A DNA stretch of 58,636 nucleotides from Quadrisphaera granulorum (GTDB lineage Bacteria > Actinomycetota > Actinomycetes > Actinomycetales > Quadrisphaeraceae), in the NCBI RefSeq assembly GCF_003149145.1, contig NZ_QGDQ01000029.1:1-58636 (forward strand). Direction: 5' to 3'. The position numbers were made by a program, and so were the translations under genes. The stretch's first letter is position 1. Each line of letters begins with the position of its first letter. Under the pieces are notes generated by a model. It had not been told where the DNA came from, searched no databases, and saw only the letters and a program-made list of their open reading frames with translations. This document shows positions 55,945 through 58,636 of the stretch, in pieces.

Positions 55945-57048
55945 GTGGTGAGCGGCGGTGGTGGGGCGGACGACGACGCCGGCCCCACCGTGCCCGAGCT
56001 CGTCGGAGAGTCCGAACTGGGCCTCGCGCTGCTGCTACCCGGCCCTGCGGGGACGAGGGTGCGCTGGGCGCACACGACGGAGCTGGTGGACCCGTCGGCC
56101 TACCTGCGCGGCGGTGAGCTGGTGTGCACGGTCGGGCAGTCGCTCGTGGACGGCGTCGCTTGCGCGTCCTTCGCCGCCGCGGTGGCGGGTGCTGGCGCGG
56201 CGGGCGTCTGCTTCGGCACCGGTGACGTGCACCCGGAGGTGCCGGGCGCCCTGGTCGCGGCGTGCACGGACCTCGGCCTCGCCCTGCTGGAGGCCGGACC
56301 GGGAACGCCCTTCATGGCGGTCACCGAGCACCTCGCAGCGCTGCGGGTGCGCTCCGCGGTGGCCGACGGGCGTGCCGGGCAGCTCCTCGAGCTGCTCACC
56401 GACGGCGCCCTCGCCCCGGAGGCCCTGCTGCCTGCGCTCGTGGACGCGGGCCTGGGCCGCGGTCAGCTGCGGGCCTCGGCGTGGCCGACGAGCACCGTGC
56501 GCGAGCTGGCCGCCGCCGTAGCCGGCGCGCCGCACCTCATGGCCACCGAGGGCGAGGTGGTGCTGCTGGTCACCGCTGACGACCTGGACCTGACCGCGGT
56601 GGCGGCCGCGCTCGACGTCCCGTGGGGCACAGCCACACCGTCACCGTGGCGAGAGCTGGGCGCGGGTCTGCGGCGCGCCCGCGCGGAGCTCGCCGCAGCA
56701 GCGGCCGTCCGCGCCGACGGCGAAGCCGGTGCCGTGCGAGGCCGGGCCACCCTGGCAGCGCTGGTGGCCGCTCAACCACCCGAGGTGCTGACCCCCTTCG
56801 TCGACGCGCTCCTGCGCCCGCTCCTGGACGCCGACCGCCGCCGCGACGCGGGGCTGGTGGACACCCTGCGCGCTTTCCTCGCCGCCGACGGGTCGCTGGT
56901 GGCCGTGGCCCGCGCTCAGTACCTGCACGTCAACTCGGTGCGCCACCGCCTCACGCGGATCCGGGAGCTGACTGGCACCGACCCGACGACGCTGGACGGC
57001 GCCGCCGCCTTCTCGGTGGCGCTGCTCGCCACCCAGCGCCGCCCCTGA
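55945..57048 (+). CDS. PucR family transcriptional regulator
   Basis: A 367-residue regulator. The N-terminal PucR domain (about 15-125) holds LGLALLLPGPAGTRVRWAHT and YLRGGELVCTVGQSL. A degenerate cyclase-like middle follows. The C-terminal helix-turn-helix is VARAQYLHVNSVRHRLTRIR. Members sense purine, amino acid or polyamine metabolites and activate nearby catabolic genes. It is divergent from the permease operon, so control of that operon is likely. GTG at 55945 or 55948 may be the start. Confidence 0.85.
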   Translation: MVSGGGGADDDAGPTVPELVGESELGLALLLPGPAGTRVRWAHTTELVDPSAYLRGGELVCTVGQSLVDGVACASFAAAVAGAGAAGVCFGTGDVHPEVPGALVAACTDLGLALLEAGPGTPFMAVTEHLAALRVRSAVADGRAGQLLELLTDGALAPEALLPALVDAGLGRGQLRASAWPTSTVRELAAAVAGAPHLMATEGEVVLLVTADDLDLTAVAAALDVPWGTATPSPWRELGAGLRRARAELAAAAAVRADGEAGAVRGRATLAALVAAQPPEVLTPFVDALLRPLLDADRRRDAGLVDTLRAFLAADGSLVAVARAQYLHVNSVRHRLTRIRELTGTDPTTLDGAAAFSVALLATQRRP

Positions 57049-57059
57049 CCCGTCGCGCT

Positions 57060-57208
57060 CACTCGCGACGCTTACCACGAGGACGGCAACGAGACCGCGA
57101 TGCGCGGCGCGCAGGTGGTGACGTACTGCACCACCAGCGGCGGCACTCCGGAGAACTACCCGGAGCTGTGCCGCGAGTGGGTGGGGCCGGGAGCCTTCCT
57201 CATCTGTC
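57060..57208 (+). pseudogene. Possible ornithine cyclodeaminase fragment
   Basis: The plus strand reads AYHEDGNETAMRGAQVVTYC, TTSGGTPENYPELC and REWVGPGAFLICRR without an upstream start. The GAQVV.. CTTS and EWVGPGAF pattern is that of the NAD-binding part of ornithine cyclodeaminase/mu-crystallin proteins. It ends where direct repeat copy B begins. A lost OCD gene would fit the neighbouring agmatine-type operon. The match is short. Confidence 0.35.
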
Positions 57209-57472
57209 GACGGCGAGTGCCACCAGCGCCCCATCCCGACGAGCGCAGCGACCAGCAGAGTCAGGAGTCGGGTCCCGGGCATCGGAGCATCCTGCCCCGC
57301 CAGATCCTCATCCCGAGCCGCCGGAGGGCGCATCAGCCGCCAATCCCACCTGGGCGGCTGCGTCGAGGAGACGCTGGGCGTAGGTCATGACGACGTCGAC
57401 GTCGAGCAGCATCGCCGTGGCGAGGTGAAGCGCGTCGAGCGTGCGCAGGAGCGCCGGTCCCGTGCGCCGGGC
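57209..57472. repeat. 264-bp direct repeat, copy B
   Basis: Same orientation as 48973-49237. It holds the first codons of the small membrane gene (PGTRLLTLLVAALVG on the minus strand, then frameshifted) and the C-terminal half of vapC. Its right limit falls exactly at the deletion point in the vapC pseudogene. Confidence 0.8.
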
Positions 57473-57561
57473 TCATGCCCGAGTAGGTCCTCCAACGGCT
57501 CCGACTCGATCTCGCTGACGACTTGCTTGAGGAGCGCGCTGGAGTCGAGGCAGAGCCGCAT
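57308..57561 (-). pseudogene. vapC PIN-domain toxin with internal deletion
   Basis: ATG at 57561 gives the intact N-terminus MRLCLDSSALLKQVVSEIES with the first catalytic Asp, to about residue 31. The frame then shifts, and the C-terminal half ARRTGPALLRTLDALHLATA continues to 57308 in another frame. About half of the PIN domain is missing. The start overlaps the vapB stop (TGATG). Confidence 0.75.
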
Positions 57562-57872
57562 CACCGGGTATCGTCGCGGTCGAGGGCGTCGAGGCCGCTC
57601 ACGCCGCCAGGAGCCTTGTAGCGCCGAAGAGGGCGGCGGTAGGGCGTGCGCGCGGCCTGGAGCCGACCCCCAGCGGCCAGGCGCTCGAGATCGGACGTGG
57701 CCGAGGTGGTCGGCTCGGCGACGTCGCGGCCGAGGGAGGCGTCGACTGCAGCGCGTAGGTTCTCCTGCTGCGACCTACCCGACGCGGCCGCACGCTCCCG
57801 GAGAGCGTCTTCAGCATCCGGGGTGAGTCGGAGGTTGACGGCCGTCCATCGACGGTATCGACGACGTACCAC
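57561..57872 (-). CDS. vapB: VapB-like ribbon-helix-helix antitoxin
   Basis: A 103-residue protein: AVNLRLTPDAEDALRERAAA, SGRSQQENLRAAVDASLGRD is a clear RHH DNA-binding domain, followed by a toxin-binding tail. GTG at 57872 is the likely start. It is coupled to the vapC remnant and is now an orphan antitoxin, perhaps able to neutralise related toxins. Confidence 0.7.
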   Translation of the reverse strand: MVRRRYRRWTAVNLRLTPDAEDALRERAAASGRSQQENLRAAVDASLGRDVAEPTTSATSDLERLAAGGRLQAARTPYRRPLRRYKAPGGVSGLDALDRDDTR

Positions 57873-57908
57873 TCGCGGTACCAGGTGAGCGCCACGGGGA
57901 GCCAGCGG

Positions 57909-58022
57909 TCAGCGGCCGAACCAGGTGCTGGTCACGCGGCGCACTGCAGGGGCGTAGCGCAGCCGCAGCAGCTCGCGGCCGCGGAACAGCGGCGTCTCGT
58001 TTCCCGCGCCGTCGACGCTCAC
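57909..58022 (-). CDS. Short unknown ORF or gene fragment
   Basis: GTG at 58022 encodes 37 residues, SVDGAGNETPLFRGRELLRL and RYAPAVRRVTSTWFGR. It starts 20 bases after the kinase fragment's stop. It looks protein-like but has no recognised family; it may be the end of a lost gene. Confidence 0.3.
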   Translation of the reverse strand: MSVDGAGNETPLFRGRELLRLRYAPAVRRVTSTWFGR

Positions 58023-58042
58023 AGAGGGGTGAGCGACGGGCC

Positions 58043-58306
58043 TCACACCCCGGTGGGCCCGTCGGGGGAAGCGGGTCTTGTGAACCTTGGCAACTCAGGC
58101 ATCTTGGTGGGGTAGCACAAGCCCCAGGCTTGCCGAGCCTGCTCCTGGTCAGGCAGCATCTCTCGGGCGCCGACCCCGGCGCCCGCCAGCAGGGACATCA
58201 CCTGGGCCAAGTCGGTGGCAGCCGCGAGGTCAAGATCATTCCATAAGCTCGCAAGCACTGCAGCGGCCATGGCGTCACCCGCACCAGTGCTGTCCACAGC
58301 GGGCAT
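58043..58306 (-). pseudogene. PfkB-type sugar kinase, C-terminal fragment
   Basis: MPAVDSTGAGDAMAAAVLAS carries the GAGD catalytic/anion-hole motif that marks the C-terminus of ribokinase-family kinases; the following helices (DLAQVMSLLAGAGVGAREM) fit. The frame has no natural start. Upstream DNA (58307-58602) continues in another frame as LIIPLRRDLSPIQAVFEWRR and EPLVVVVKSPDDDGDELPPG, so a frameshift near 58300-58310 is likely. GC is lower than elsewhere. Confidence 0.45.
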
Positions 58307-58559
58307 GCGCCTTCTGGCATCACGTCGGGCTTGCGCGGGTTCACGCTCAACGGGTGATCGGGTCCACCGTCGTAGATCGTGATCTGGTGGGTTGTCGGGC
58401 GGACCCTGGCGGCTCCGGGCGGCAGCTCGTCGCCGTCGTCATCGGGAGACTTCACCACCACCACGAGCGGTTCTCGCGCGGCGTTCGCGACGCTCCGCCG
58501 CCACTCGAACACTGCCTGAATGGGGCTCAGGTCTCGTCGGAGAGGAATGATCAGAACCT

Positions 58560-58636
58560 GTGGATGACCGGGCGGGTCGTACCTTCCCGGTGATCTCCAC
58601 ACCCAACGAGAAGAAGATCAGCGTTGCAGCGCTGTT
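58560..58636 (+). CDS. Possible start of a gene running off the right edge
   Basis: GTG at 58560 opens DDRAGRTFPVISTPNEKKIS and VAAL to the edge, with GGAGAGGA thirteen bases upstream. Its Lys/Asn codons look like coding DNA. It overlaps the kinase-related frame on the other strand. No family can be named from 25 residues. Confidence 0.25.
   Translation, partial: MDDRAGRTFPVISTPNEKKISVAAL

Noticed and set aside
48973-57472. IS or transposon ends
   Set aside because: The long repeats are direct, contain gene pieces, and no transposase or terminal inverted repeats were seen, so recombination or duplication is more likely than transposition.

Overview
The window is very GC-rich, tightly packed DNA with frequent GTG starts and many ATGA, GTGA or TGATG gene overlaps. 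It carries the housekeeping order metG - tatD - rpfB - ksgA - ispE, so it comes from an actinomycete chromosome. A Kineosporiales-like source (Kineococcus or Quadrisphaera type) is my guess; nothing here proves the genus.

Layout. (a) 0-5.4 kb: the first codons of an RmlA-type nucleotidyltransferase, a TelA gene with two membrane partners that share a C-terminal domain, and an ABC-F ATPase. (b) 5.4-14.4 kb, minus strand: ispE, an initiating sugar-1-phosphate transferase placed inside the housekeeping operon, ksgA, rpfB, tatD, a DUF559/Vsr-like gene and metG, with palindromic repeats around the DUF559-like gene. (c) 14.5-17.6 kb, plus strand: a secreted hydrolase-like protein with Ig domains and a secreted beta-helix protein. 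(d) 17.65-34.19 kb, minus strand: a fourteen-gene exopolysaccharide (EPS) operon with seven glycosyltransferase-type genes (one a fused Alg14/Alg13 type), three polysaccharide pyruvyl transferases, Wzx flippase, Wzy polymerase, a Wzz-type protein with a degenerate kinase domain, an acyltransferase and a lipoprotein esterase. (e) 34.5-39.8 kb, plus strand: four consecutive mucin-like Ser/Thr/Pro/Ala-rich surface proteins, each with a signal peptide, a C-terminal hydrophobic helix and an Arg-rich tail. (f) 40.2-44 kb: UDP-glucose dehydrogenase, three tiny membrane proteins and a PETase/cutinase-like polyester hydrolase. (g) 44-49 kb: genes of unknown function and toxin-antitoxin loci, some broken. 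(h) 49-57.5 kb: hipBA plus an agmatinase / deacetylase / two SDR / APC permease / PucR catabolic cluster, bounded by 264-265 bp direct repeats that carry vapC remnants. (i) 57.5-58.6 kb: vapB, a broken vapC and fragments of other genes.

How the genes fit together. The WcaJ-like transferase (6.4 kb), RmlA, Ugd and the operon at 17.6-34.2 kb could together make, decorate (pyruvate, acyl groups), flip, polymerise and export a polysaccharide. The mucin-like array next door is divergently transcribed from the EPS operon and may belong to the same cell envelope. The right part is accessory DNA rich in toxin-antitoxin debris. No rRNA, tRNA, CRISPR array or recognisable transposase was seen.
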